Assembly (NCBI GenBank): GCA_964486455.1
Contig: CAZAMP010000019.1
Location: 1 to 64,000, forward strand
Direction of reading: 5' to 3'
Source: CAZAMP01 sp964486455
GTDB taxonomy: Bacteria; Eisenbacteria; RBG-16-71-46; CAZAMP01
Length of the DNA stretch: 64,000 bases
The notes below the pieces were generated by a model. It did not search any database and was not told where the DNA came from. It saw nothing but the letters and a program-made list of their open reading frames with translations. A program made the translations under genes and the position numbers. Positions 27,642 to 36,759 of the stretch are shown here, one piece after another; within the stretch, counting starts at the first letter, position 1; every line of letters begins with the position of its first letter.

Positions 27642-28930
27642 TCAGTCGTTACACGCGTACCGAAATGGGCGCTCTATGGAGCGATGAAACGAAGTTCCGA
27701 TTCTGGAAGGATGTCGAGGTTGCGCTCGTTGCCGCGCTCGAGGAGACGGGCGTGGCTCCGAAGGGAGCCGCACCCGCGTTGTCCGTGCAGCCCGTCCCGA
27801 CGCCCGAGCGGGTGGCGGAGCTGGAACGAACTCTCGACCATGACGTGATCGCGTTTCTCACGGCACTGGTCGACGGCATGGGCGAGGAGCGTCGTTGGGT
27901 CCATTTCGGAATGACGTCGTCCGACCTCCTCGATACGGCGCAAGCGCTGCGGGTCGCCGAGTCGGTGCGGATCATCGCGTCGGACCTTGACGGGGTGATC
28001 GTGCGTGTCCGGGACCTGGCCGAGCGCTACAAGAAGACGCCGAGCATCGGCCGCACGCATGGAGTGCACGCCGAGCCGATGACGATCGGACTCAAGTTTT
28101 TGAACTGGTACGCGGAACTCGTCCGGCAAAAGGAGCGGCTCGAGCGGGCGGCGGGCGAGATGCGGGTCGGGAAGCTCTCGGGCGCCGTGGGTACCTGCGC
28201 GCATCTTTCCCCGGATCTCGAGGTTCGGGTCCTCGCGAAGCTGGGTCTCGATACGGACCCGGTCTCCACGCAGGTGGTGTCCCGGGATCGTCACGCGTCG
28301 CTGATGGCGACGCTCGCGCTTATCGGTGGCTCGATCGAGCGCTTCGCGACCGAGATTCGTCATCTTCAGCGCACGGAGGTCAGGGAGCTTCAGGAGGGCT
28401 TTCGAAAGGGCCAGAAAGGTTCCTCCGCGATGCCCCACAAGAAAAACCCGATCACCTGCGAACGGCTGGCCGGGCTATCGCGTGTTCTTCGCGCGAACGC
28501 GCACGCGGCGATGGACAACATGGCGCTTTGGCACGAGCGGGACATCACGCACTCCTCGGTCGAGCGCGTGATCCTTCCGGACAGTCTCTGCCTTACCGAC
28601 TATGTGCTTCATCGTTTCGACGGAATCTGTGAGCGTCTCGTCGTCGATGAGGACCGCCTCGCCCACAATCTCGAGCTCACGCGCGGGTTGATCTTTTCGG
28701 GAAAGGTCCTGCTGGAGCTCACCAGAGCGATGGGGAGCAGGGAAGAGGCGTACGCGGTCGTTCAACGCCATGCCATGCAATGCTGGGAAGAGGGCGGCCA
28801 TCTGGCCGAGCGTCTCAAGAATGATCCTGACGTTGTCGCGCACCTTGACGCGCGATCGATCGACATGCTCTTCGACCTCGGGAGCGCGCTGCGGTATGTG
28901 GATGACATCTTCAAAAGGACGCTCGGATGA
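27638..28930 (+). CDS. purB: Adenylosuccinate lyase (PurB)
   Basis: 430 residues. It cleaves SAICAR and adenylosuccinate. Family motifs are FGMTSSDLLDTAQ, the His of GRTHGVHAEP, and the signature loop GSSAMPHKKNPI (about residue 265). GTG 27638 overlaps the htrA-like stop (GTGA) and follows GGAGGAGAAG at 27620-27629. ATGA coupling to purL. Confidence 0.96.
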   Translation: MISRYTRTEMGALWSDETKFRFWKDVEVALVAALEETGVAPKGAAPALSVQPVPTPERVAELERTLDHDVIAFLTALVDGMGEERRWVHFGMTSSDLLDTAQALRVAESVRIIASDLDGVIVRVRDLAERYKKTPSIGRTHGVHAEPMTIGLKFLNWYAELVRQKERLERAAGEMRVGKLSGAVGTCAHLSPDLEVRVLAKLGLDTDPVSTQVVSRDRHASLMATLALIGGSIERFATEIRHLQRTEVRELQEGFRKGQKGSSAMPHKKNPITCERLAGLSRVLRANAHAAMDNMALWHERDITHSSVERVILPDSLCLTDYVLHRFDGICERLVVDEDRLAHNLELTRGLIFSGKVLLELTRAMGSREEAYAVVQRHAMQCWEEGGHLAERLKNDPDVVAHLDARSIDMLFDLGSALRYVDDIFKRTLG

Positions 28931-31284
28931 CCACTCTTCCAGACATCGTATCCGTCCTCGGGCGGCCTGCCGACGGGATACAGGCGACGCTCCGGATGCA
29001 TGGGCTCGAGCTCAAGCCGTCGGAGGCCCAGAAGCTCTGCGGGCTCCTCGGGCGGGATCCCACGCGCGCGGAGGCTTTTCTCTTCGATGTCGCGTGGAGC
29101 GAGCATTGTTCCTACAAGTCCAGTCGGGCAGCGCTCAGCACATTCTTCAGCGGCCATCCATCTCACGTCGTGCTCGGTCCCGGTGAGGACGCCGGGGTCG
29201 TCAAGTTCACGACCTGGAACGACGAGCAGTACTGCCTCGTCATGAGCCACGAGAGTCACAACCATCCATCGCAGGTGCTTCCGGTAGAGGGAGCTGCCAC
29301 CGGAATCGGCGGCATCGTGCGCGACGTCTATTGCATGGGTGCCGACGTGATCGGAGTGCTCGATGCGCTGCGTTTCGGCGATCCGTCCGTTCCGAAGTGC
29401 GCGGAAATCGCGCGGGGTGTGGTCGAGGGAATCTGGCAATACGGAAACGCGCTGGGGGTTCCCAATCTCGGCGGAGATGTCTACTTCGAGAAACGCTTCA
29501 ACGAGAACTGCCTCGTGAACGTCATCGCGCTCGGTCTGGTCAAGCAGGACCGAATCATCCGAAGCCGCGTGCCGACCGCCGCGACGAAGGAGCCTTACGT
29601 GGCGATCCTCGTTGGTAAGCCGACCGATTCGTCCGGTCTCGGCGGCGCTTCCTTCGCCTCGGCTGATCTCGAAGACGCCGATGCGGAAAGGAACATCGGG
29701 GCGGTTCAGGTGGCCGACCCGTTCCTCAAACGCGTTCTCGCGGAGGCGAACCGCGTCATCCTCGATGAAATGCACGACGCCGGCGTTGAGATCGGTTTCA
29801 AGGATCTCGGCGCCGGTGGAATCGGCGGCGCTACGGTGGAGCTCGCCGCATCCGGCAACATGGGAGTAACGATCGACTGCGATCGGGTCCGTGTGGCGGA
29901 GGCGGATCTCGGGCCGGAGGTCATCTTGATCGCCGAGACGCAGGAGCGCTTCGTGTGGGCTATCCCGGAACGCCTCGCCGAGCGAGTGATCGAGATCTAC
30001 GAGCGCGATTTCCAGCTTCCGCAGCTCTACCCGGGCGCGGGGGCCACCGTCCTGGGTCCGTTTCGGGACGATGGCATGGTCGTGGTCCGGCACGACGGAA
30101 AGGAGGTCGTCCGCTGTCGGGCGGCCGATCTGACCGAGGGGCTGAGCTACGATCGGAAAGCCACACCGCCGGAAATCGTGGAGCGCGCCAGGCCGGTTCG
30201 GCCGGCGGCGCAACTCGATGAGATCATCGAGCGATTTCACGAGATACTCGCACACCCGGATGGAGCGTCGCGGGCATATATCTACCGCCACTACGATCCC
30301 GAGGTGCGGGGAGCCACTGTCCTTCGGCCCGGCGAGGGCGATGCCTCGGTGATCGCCCCGATCCCGGGGTGTCCGACCGGCGTGGCCATCGCCGTCGAAG
30401 GGAACCCGCACCGCGGGGAAGAGGACCCGTTCGAGGCTGGAGCCTGGGCCGTCGCCGGCGCGATGCGAAACGTGGCGACGACGGGCGGCTCGCCGATCGC
30501 CCTCTCGGACTGCTTGAACTTCGGCAACCCGGAGCGCCCCGAGGTCTTCTGGGCGTTCCGCGAAGCTGTCAGGGGAATTGCGGAGACGGCGGAAGCGATC
30601 GGCATGCCATCACACCCCGACACCGCGATCCCGATCATCACCGGCAACGTGAGCTTCTACAACCAGTCGGCCGGCGGGAGCGCCATACCGTCCACGCCGA
30701 TCGTCGCATGCATCGGCACCGTGAAAGACGTGCGTCGCATCCGGGACATCTCGGTGAAGATCCCCGGAAACCGCCTGCTCTGGGCGGGGCGATTCGACGA
30801 TGCGCTGGGAGGGACGCTCTTCGCGCGTGTCGCGGATCTCGAGTTTTCTACGCCGCGGCTCGATGTCGCCGTCGAGCGTGCGCTCATTTCGACCCTCGTG
30901 GAGCTGGCGGACGATGCCTCGATCACGGCCGCTCACGATGTATCCGAAGGCGGGCTTCTTACGGCCGTATTCGAAATGCTCGCGGCGTCACTGGACCGAG
31001 GCGGCTTGGGGGCCGAGATCGATCTCTCGGCACTTCCAGAGGCGAACTCGCCGGAGGTGGCCGCTTTCAGCGAGGCCGGCGCCGTCGTTCTGGAGGTCAC
31101 ACCGGAACACGCGGATGATGTCTGTCGACGTTTTCGGGCGGCGGGTGTGTCCGCGGCCGTGTTCGGAGAGGTGCTGGACCGACAGGTCTTCAACGTTTGC
31201 GGACGCGCCGGTGAAAGCCATGAAATCGATCTCCGCCGGACGGTGCGGATTTGGGAGGAAGGACTCCAGAGATGGCTCAGCTAG
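28927..31284 (+). CDS. purL: FGAM synthase, PurL subunit (small type)
   Basis: 785 residues. It converts FGAR to FGAM using ammonia from PurQ. This size is the three-subunit (PurLQS) type, not the 1300-aa fused enzyme. Motifs are AWSEHCSYKSS, HESHNHPSQV, KDLGAGGIGGAT and the second AIR-synthase-like half with GNVSFYNQS and AAHDVSEGGLLTA. It needs a PurS partner, for which the gene at 32117 is the candidate. Confidence 0.96.
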   Translation: MTTLPDIVSVLGRPADGIQATLRMHGLELKPSEAQKLCGLLGRDPTRAEAFLFDVAWSEHCSYKSSRAALSTFFSGHPSHVVLGPGEDAGVVKFTTWNDEQYCLVMSHESHNHPSQVLPVEGAATGIGGIVRDVYCMGADVIGVLDALRFGDPSVPKCAEIARGVVEGIWQYGNALGVPNLGGDVYFEKRFNENCLVNVIALGLVKQDRIIRSRVPTAATKEPYVAILVGKPTDSSGLGGASFASADLEDADAERNIGAVQVADPFLKRVLAEANRVILDEMHDAGVEIGFKDLGAGGIGGATVELAASGNMGVTIDCDRVRVAEADLGPEVILIAETQERFVWAIPERLAERVIEIYERDFQLPQLYPGAGATVLGPFRDDGMVVVRHDGKEVVRCRAADLTEGLSYDRKATPPEIVERARPVRPAAQLDEIIERFHEILAHPDGASRAYIYRHYDPEVRGATVLRPGEGDASVIAPIPGCPTGVAIAVEGNPHRGEEDPFEAGAWAVAGAMRNVATTGGSPIALSDCLNFGNPERPEVFWAFREAVRGIAETAEAIGMPSHPDTAIPIITGNVSFYNQSAGGSAIPSTPIVACIGTVKDVRRIRDISVKIPGNRLLWAGRFDDALGGTLFARVADLEFSTPRLDVAVERALISTLVELADDASITAAHDVSEGGLLTAVFEMLAASLDRGGLGAEIDLSALPEANSPEVAAFSEAGAVVLEVTPEHADDVCRRFRAAGVSAAVFGEVLDRQVFNVCGRAGESHEIDLRRTVRIWEEGLQRWLS

Positions 31285-32120
31285 GCGCGGGACCCCGCAT
31301 CGCGGTCGTTCAATTCCCTGGGGTGAACTGCGAGTACGAAACGGCGCGGGCGCTTCAGGCGACGGGTCTTCACGCGGAAATCATTCGATGGAACGCCCCC
31401 CCGGCGACGGGTGACTTCGATGGGTTCGTTCTGCCTGGAGGCTTTTCGTATCAGGACCGCGTACGCGCTGGTGCGATCTCGGCGCGGGAACCGATTCTGG
31501 AGCTCTTGACCGGCGCCGCGGAATCGGGAGCACCGATCCTGGGTATCTGCAACGGCGCGCAGGTCCTCGTGGAAGCGGGGCTCGTGCCCGGCTCTCCGCC
31601 GGGGGATGTTCGGATGGCGCTTGCCGCGAACCGAATGCCAGCCAGAAGCGGATACTACACGCGCTGGGTCTATCTCCGGGTCACCTCCGTCGCGTGCGCG
31701 TTTACGGAGGGACTGGACGCGGGGACGCTTCTACCGATGCCGGTGGCGCACGGCGAGGGTCGTTTCACGACGGCCGACCCGGTGCTGCGTGACGAATTCC
31801 GCAAGGGAGAGCGTGTCGCCTTTCAATACGCCACGCCACGCGGAGATGATGCGGACGGTTTCCCCACCAATCCGAACGAGTCGATCGAGGACGCGGCCGG
31901 TGTTGTCGGAGGAGGGGGAAACGTGCTTGCGCTCATGCCACATCCTGAGCGGGCGTGCTGGCTCTGGCAGCTCCCACTCAATCTTCCGGGACCATGGGGG
32001 GACGAACGCCGCCGGTGGGCGCGCGGGGATGCGGCCACGTCGCTTCTCATGGGTGCCGCGGGGCCGGGACGTGAGATCTTCAGCAGCTTGGCCCGCTACC
32101 TTGGAGTGTCGCCGTCATGA
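31272..32120 (+). CDS. purQ: FGAM synthase, glutaminase subunit PurQ
   Basis: 282 residues. This class I glutamine amidotransferase releases ammonia for PurL. FPGVNCEYE is at the N-terminus, the nucleophile Cys lies in LGICNGAQVL (about residue 95), and MPHPER carries the His. It is longer than the common 225-aa PurQ because of segments between about 120 and 220 and a C-terminal tail. GGAGGAAGGA lies at 31254-31263. It overlaps purL by 13 nt. Confidence 0.94.
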   Translation: MAQLGAGPRIAVVQFPGVNCEYETARALQATGLHAEIIRWNAPPATGDFDGFVLPGGFSYQDRVRAGAISAREPILELLTGAAESGAPILGICNGAQVLVEAGLVPGSPPGDVRMALAANRMPARSGYYTRWVYLRVTSVACAFTEGLDAGTLLPMPVAHGEGRFTTADPVLRDEFRKGERVAFQYATPRGDDADGFPTNPNESIEDAAGVVGGGGNVLALMPHPERACWLWQLPLNLPGPWGDERRRWARGDAATSLLMGAAGPGREIFSSLARYLGVSPS

Positions 32121-32692
32121 ATTGCCAGGTTGTCGTCCGGAACAAGACACGAGACCCGCAGGCAGTCACGGCGCATTCCACGCTCGTTGGCCGCCTCGGA
32201 TTCGGGAAGAGCCTTGCGAGCTTGATGCGTGGCATCTACTACGAGTTGGCGATCCCCACCGACGACGTGAAGACGACGCAGCGGACGGTGCGAAGACTCC
32301 TCGACGAATCGACTCTGCTGGCGAACCCGAACAAAGAGGTCGCGAAGGCGTACATCGAACCCACGTCGGTGGAGGGGAAAGGTCTCCTCGTTCTCGTCTG
32401 GGATCGCGAAGGTCCACGGGGAGACCGCCTGACTCGACGCATCGAACGGGAGCTGCCGGAAATCGGAAGGGTCAGCGTGAGCGAGGGCGTTCTGTGGATC
32501 CCGACGTTCGAAGGCCCCGAGTCGGAGTGGTGGAAACGCGCGGAGCGGATGACGGTCAGCACGACGCGGCTGTCGGGCCTTCTGGTCAATCCACACGCGG
32601 AACATCACCGCCTCTTCACGGGCGGCATCCCCCACGGGTTCTTGCACAACGAGGCGTCGGAACGCGATCAGAGCGCTTCCGCCGAACGATGA
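32117..32692 (+). CDS. PurS-like protein with extra C-terminal domain
   Basis: 191 residues beginning inside the purQ stop (ATGA). Residues 1-85 fit the small PurS subunit by pattern: a first strand (CQVVVRNKTRDPQ), a GRLGFGKSL segment, YYELAIPTDD, then RRLLDESTLLANPNKE ending in AYIEP, comparable to PurS 'LLANPVIEDY'. Residues 86-191 are an extra region with GLLVLVWDREGP and a Trp-rich ESEWWKRAE stretch that I do not recognise. Context after purL and purQ supports the PurS role, needed to bridge PurL and PurQ. The identification is by pattern and position only. Confidence 0.6.
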   Translation: MNCQVVVRNKTRDPQAVTAHSTLVGRLGFGKSLASLMRGIYYELAIPTDDVKTTQRTVRRLLDESTLLANPNKEVAKAYIEPTSVEGKGLLVLVWDREGPRGDRLTRRIERELPEIGRVSVSEGVLWIPTFEGPESEWWKRAERMTVSTTRLSGLLVNPHAEHHRLFTGGIPHGFLHNEASERDQSASAER

Positions 32693-32701
32693 AGGATTGC
32701 G

Positions 32702-34162
32702 ATGGCCACGGATTACAGAAAGATTCGCATAGAGAAGCTCGAGAAGCTTCGCGACGCAGGCATCAACGGGTACGCGTATTCGTATCCACAGACGCATAGC
32801 GTGGAGCAGATCGAACGCGACTTCGATGCGCTCTCCGAGCGGGAGGAGGTCGTCTCGATCGCGGGGCGTGTGATGGCCAACCGGCGCCAGGGGCGGGCCG
32901 GATTCGCGCACGTCGAGGATCGAACCGGCAGGTTTCAGCTCTATCTCCGTGAAGATGTCCTCGGTGTCGATACGTACGCGGTCTATCGCGGGCTGGACAT
33001 CGGAGATCACGTCGGCGTAGCGGGAACCCTCTTCATCACCAAGACGGGGGAGCGAACGCTCAGCGTCCAGTCGTTCGAGCTCTTGGCGAAATCCCTCTTG
33101 CCTCTGCCGGAGAAGTGGCACGGGCTCCGTGACATCGAAGCGCGTTCTCGGATGCGATACGCGGACCTCGTCATGAATCGCGAAGTGCGTGAGATCTTCC
33201 TCATGAGGTCGAACCTGATCAGCTTCATCCGTCGGTTCCTCGACGGGCGTGGTTTTCAGGAGGTCGAAACCCCTGTTCTTCAACCTGTTTACGGCGGCGC
33301 ATTCGCAAAGCCCTTCAAGGCCTACTATGAGGCCCTCGACAACGACTACTACCTTCGGATCTCAGATGAGCTTTACCTCAAGCGCCTCATCGTCGGCGGT
33401 CTCGAGCGCGTCTACGAGATCGGCAAGGACTTCCGAAACGAGGGAATGGACCGGTCCCACAATCCGGAATTCACGCAGATGGAGGTCTATCAGGCTTACA
33501 CGGACTACATGGGCATGCTGGAGCTCTGCGAGTCGATGGTGTCCTCCGCGTTCATGGATGTGCTGGGCAGCCATGAGCTGGAGTTCGAAGGCGAGTCGTT
33601 GAACTTCAAGCCGCCTTGGAGGCGGATCCGTTTCATGGAGGCGCTCAGCGAGCGTCTCGGCCATGACGCGCTGGAGCTTTCTCGGGACGAGCTGGCCGCG
33701 GTCGCGAAGGAACGCGGCATCAAGACCGATCCGGGCGCGTCCGCGGGCCGCATCATCGACGATCTCTTCAAGGAGCTCGTGGAGCCTAATCTCGTCCAGC
33801 CGACGTTCGTGTTGGACTATCCGAGAGAGATCTCGCCGCTCGCGAAGGTGCACCGCGATGACCCACGGCTCGTCGAGCGCTTCGAACCGTTCGCGGGGCG
33901 AATGGAGCTGGGCAACGCGTTCAGCGAGCAGAACGATCCACTCGAACAGCGGCGGCAGTTGGAACGCCAGGCCGAGCTCCGGGCGAAAGGTGACGTGGAG
34001 GCGCACGTCCTCGACAACGATTACCTTCGCGCACTGGAGTTCGGGATGCCCCCCACCGGCGGCCTCGGGGTCGGGATCGACCGGCTATGTATGCTTCTTT
34101 GTGGGCAACGAAACATTCGGGACGTCATTCTGTTCCCACATTTGAGACCTGAAGGCGACTGA
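32702..34162 (+). CDS. lysS: Lysyl-tRNA synthetase, class II
   Basis: 486 residues. The N-terminal OB-fold anticodon domain (about 45-140) is followed by the class II catalytic core. Motif 2 (KDFRNEGMDRSHNPEFTQME) and motif 3 (GMPPTGGLGVGIDRL) are clear, the latter at the C-terminus. In the segment normally THHNALD this protein reads AYYEALD. It sits 9 nt after the PurS-like gene. Confidence 0.95.
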   Translation: MATDYRKIRIEKLEKLRDAGINGYAYSYPQTHSVEQIERDFDALSEREEVVSIAGRVMANRRQGRAGFAHVEDRTGRFQLYLREDVLGVDTYAVYRGLDIGDHVGVAGTLFITKTGERTLSVQSFELLAKSLLPLPEKWHGLRDIEARSRMRYADLVMNREVREIFLMRSNLISFIRRFLDGRGFQEVETPVLQPVYGGAFAKPFKAYYEALDNDYYLRISDELYLKRLIVGGLERVYEIGKDFRNEGMDRSHNPEFTQMEVYQAYTDYMGMLELCESMVSSAFMDVLGSHELEFEGESLNFKPPWRRIRFMEALSERLGHDALELSRDELAAVAKERGIKTDPGASAGRIIDDLFKELVEPNLVQPTFVLDYPREISPLAKVHRDDPRLVERFEPFAGRMELGNAFSEQNDPLEQRRQLERQAELRAKGDVEAHVLDNDYLRALEFGMPPTGGLGVGIDRLCMLLCGQRNIRDVILFPHLRPEGD

Positions 34163-34211
34163 ACGCTCTTCGGGTCGTCGGGCTCCGGTCTACAAACCAG
34201 GACGGAATCCT

Positions 34212-35474
34212 GTGGTGCGCTACGAAACGGAAATCGCGAAGCGCTATGTGCGGACCCGAAAAGGGACCGGCTTCATATCGTTCATCTCCGTGATCGCCGC
34301 GCTCGGCGTTTTCGTCGGCGTGATGGCGACACTCATCGTGCTCTCGATCGTCAATGGCTTCAGCACGGAGCTTCAAGAACGAATACTCGGAACGAATGCG
34401 CACGTGGTGATCATCGGCGCGGGGGAGGACGGAGTAACCGAATACACCGCCCTGGCCGATCGCCTGGAGGAGCGCCCGGACGTGCTTGGAGCCTCTCCGT
34501 TCATCTACGGGAAGGGGATCGCATCGGGACATCATGGGCGCGGGGGCGATGACGGAATCATCCTCAAGGGGATCGATCCCGACCGAGAACGCCGGGTGAC
34601 GGACATTCTTGATCGTCTCGAGGCGCCCGCCGACCCACTTGAGCCACGAGACCCGGGCGACCTCCCCGGTATCCTTCTCGGGTGGCAGCTCGCGGGCGTT
34701 CTGCGGGTCGGTCAGGGGGACGAGATCACGGTGACACTCCCGTTTTCGGGGACCCCGTCCCCCCTCGGATTCATCCCCCGAGTCCGGCGATTTCGCGTGG
34801 CAGGGATCCTGAATTTCGGGATGTACGAGTTCGACGCCACGCTTGGGCTCATCGACCTCGGAACCGCTCAGCGGATCTTTTTTCAGCAGACCGAGGACCC
34901 GACCGCGCACGCGACGGCGATCCAGCTGCGCATTCGGGACGTTGACGGCGCGCGTGAGGTCGGGCAGGCAATCGTCTCGGAGCTGGGTCCGCATGAGTAC
35001 TGGCAAAGCAATTGGATCGATCAGAACCGTAACCTGTTTACCTGGATGAAGATAGAGAAGGCGGCGATGTTCCTCGTCACCGCGCTGATCGTTGTGGTGG
35101 CCGCCTTCAACATCGTCTCAACGCTCATCATGGTCGTGATGGAGAAGCGTCGGAGCATCGGGATCCTACGGGCGATGGGCGCGGAGGCGCGTTCGATCAG
35201 CCGGATATTTGTGACCCAAGGTCTCTTCATTGGTTCGATCGGCGTCGTGGCGGGCGCGCTCGCGGGATGGGGGCTGAGCAGCCTCTTGGACCGCTATCGC
35301 CTGGTCAGCCTGCCGGATGACGTTTATTTCATCGGGACGCTGCCGGTACGGCTGGAATGGCTCGATTTCGTGCTCGTGCCGCTCGTTGCCCTCGTTATCT
35401 GTTTTCTGGCGGCGATTTATCCCGCATGGCGCGCATCAAGAATGGACCCGGTTGAGGCGATAAGATACGAGTGA
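34212..35474 (+). CDS. lolE: Lipoprotein-releasing ABC permease, LolC/LolE family
   Basis: 420 residues. One N-terminal helix (about 23-48), a large periplasmic domain, and three C-terminal helices (about 280-305, 330-355, 385-405) form the MacB/FtsX-type layout. The C-terminal PAWRASRMDPVEAIRYE is typical. It extracts outer-membrane lipoproteins for LolA. Only one permease gene is present, so a homodimer (LolF-like) is likely. GTG 34212 or 34215 could start it; the ribosome site is weak. GTGA overlap with lolD. Confidence 0.88.
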   Translation: MVRYETEIAKRYVRTRKGTGFISFISVIAALGVFVGVMATLIVLSIVNGFSTELQERILGTNAHVVIIGAGEDGVTEYTALADRLEERPDVLGASPFIYGKGIASGHHGRGGDDGIILKGIDPDRERRVTDILDRLEAPADPLEPRDPGDLPGILLGWQLAGVLRVGQGDEITVTLPFSGTPSPLGFIPRVRRFRVAGILNFGMYEFDATLGLIDLGTAQRIFFQQTEDPTAHATAIQLRIRDVDGAREVGQAIVSELGPHEYWQSNWIDQNRNLFTWMKIEKAAMFLVTALIVVVAAFNIVSTLIMVVMEKRRSIGILRAMGAEARSISRIFVTQGLFIGSIGVVAGALAGWGLSSLLDRYRLVSLPDDVYFIGTLPVRLEWLDFVLVPLVALVICFLAAIYPAWRASRMDPVEAIRYE

Positions 35475-36226
35475 GGGGGGATGTGACCGGATCCGAATCG
35501 GATAGAACACCTGGCGAGATGCTTCTCGAGGCAAATGGGCTCGGGAAGACATTTGTTCTCGGGGGTCGCCGCCTGGAGGTTCTCAAGAACGCCACACTGG
35601 CGGTACGGCCGAGCGAAGTCGTGGCGGTGGTAGGGATTTCGGGCGTCGGAAAGAGCACCCTCTTGCACATTCTCGGCGGGCTCGAACGGCCCGACGGCGG
35701 AACGCTCCGATATCGGGGTCAGAATGTCTTTGACCTGGGAGAGAGGGAGCGAGCGCGATTTCGTAACAAATCGATTGGATTTGTCTTTCAGTTTCATCAC
35801 TTGCTCCCGGAGTTCACGGCGTTGGAGAATGTGATGTTGCCGGCGCGAATCCTGGGGAAGAGCCCCAGCGAGGCGCGCGCGGCGGCGCGTGACCTCTTGG
35901 CCCGCGTCGGTCTCGCGGAACGGACCGAGCATCGACCGGCCCAACTCTCCGGAGGCGAGCAACAGCGGGTAGCGGTGGCGCGGTCGTTGGTCAACCGGCC
36001 GGACTTGCTTCTCGCGGATGAACCTTCAGGCAATCTCGATCCGGCGACCGGCGCGGAGATCTATGATCTCTTGTTCGATCTAAGAGACGCGTTGGGACAA
36101 TCGATCATCGTGGTGACCCACAGCGGCGACCTGGTCGCTCGGGCGGACCGCGTTCTGGAGCTTCACGCCGGCTCATTAGAGCCGGCGAAGAGGGTCGAAT
36201 CCTCCGGGGAAGAGGAGCATCGATGA
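35471..36226 (+). CDS. lolD: Lipoprotein-releasing ABC ATPase LolD
   Basis: 251 residues from GTG 35471, which overlaps the permease stop. ATG 35519 would give the more usual 235 aa. Walker A is GISGVGKSTLL, the signature LSGGEQQRVAVARS, Walker B LLLADEPSGNLD, and the switch His lies in VVTHSGDL. It powers the LolC/E permease beside it. Confidence 0.93.
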   Translation: MRGDVTGSESDRTPGEMLLEANGLGKTFVLGGRRLEVLKNATLAVRPSEVVAVVGISGVGKSTLLHILGGLERPDGGTLRYRGQNVFDLGERERARFRNKSIGFVFQFHHLLPEFTALENVMLPARILGKSPSEARAAARDLLARVGLAERTEHRPAQLSGGEQQRVAVARSLVNRPDLLLADEPSGNLDPATGAEIYDLLFDLRDALGQSIIVVTHSGDLVARADRVLELHAGSLEPAKRVESSGEEEHR

Positions 36227-36759
36227 CGGAGAAGATGTGCGACATCTGCAACGAGTCGCCGGCCGTCGTTCACATGAAGGAAATCGAGAACGACAAGGTG
36301 ACCCATCTGGATCTCTGTCGGGGTTGTGCCGAGAAGCGGGGTTATTCGCTGGGCACTGCCGCGGGCGGTGACATCCAGAACCTCGCCCAAAAGCTCGTGT
36401 CGATGGCGAAGGACGTTTCGGCAAGCCCGGAAGCGGAGAGCATCCGTTGTACGTCGTGTGGCTTGTTCTATTCGGAATTCATGCGAATCGGGCGGCTGGG
36501 ATGCCCCGACTGCTACGTCGCGTTTACGACGCAGCTCCGGCCGCTCCTGCGCAAGGCTCATGGGGCGTCCGCCCATTGCGGTCGAGTCCCCAAGGAGCTG
36601 CCTTCGGTTCGGGAAGAGAGACGAGAGCTTCGGCAGCTCAGGGCCGATCTGGACCGCGCCATTCGCCGAGAGGAGTTCGAGAAGGCGGCCGCACTGCGGG
36701 ACCGCATTCAGAAGCTCGAAGAGGGCGTCCGTAGCGAAGCCGCCAAGGAGGAGGGATGA
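36223..36759 (+). CDS. mcsA: McsA-like zinc-finger/UVR protein, activator of McsB
   Basis: 178 residues. Two CxxC zinc-binding pairs occur near the N-terminus (CDICNE, CRGC) and two more at about 75-95 (CTSCG, CPDC). A C-terminal UVR motif (about 135-170, REEFEKAAALRDRIQKLE) interacts with ClpC-type partners. In Firmicutes McsA stimulates the arginine kinase McsB. ATGA overlaps link it to both lolD and mcsB. Confidence 0.9.
   Translation: MTEKMCDICNESPAVVHMKEIENDKVTHLDLCRGCAEKRGYSLGTAAGGDIQNLAQKLVSMAKDVSASPEAESIRCTSCGLFYSEFMRIGRLGCPDCYVAFTTQLRPLLRKAHGASAHCGRVPKELPSVREERRELRQLRADLDRAIRREEFEKAAALRDRIQKLEEGVRSEAAKEEG

Noticed and set aside
28762..30411. 549-codon open frame on the minus strand
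   Set aside because: It lies wholly opposite purB/purL, has no ribosome site and no recognisable motif; long antisense frames are expected at this GC content.
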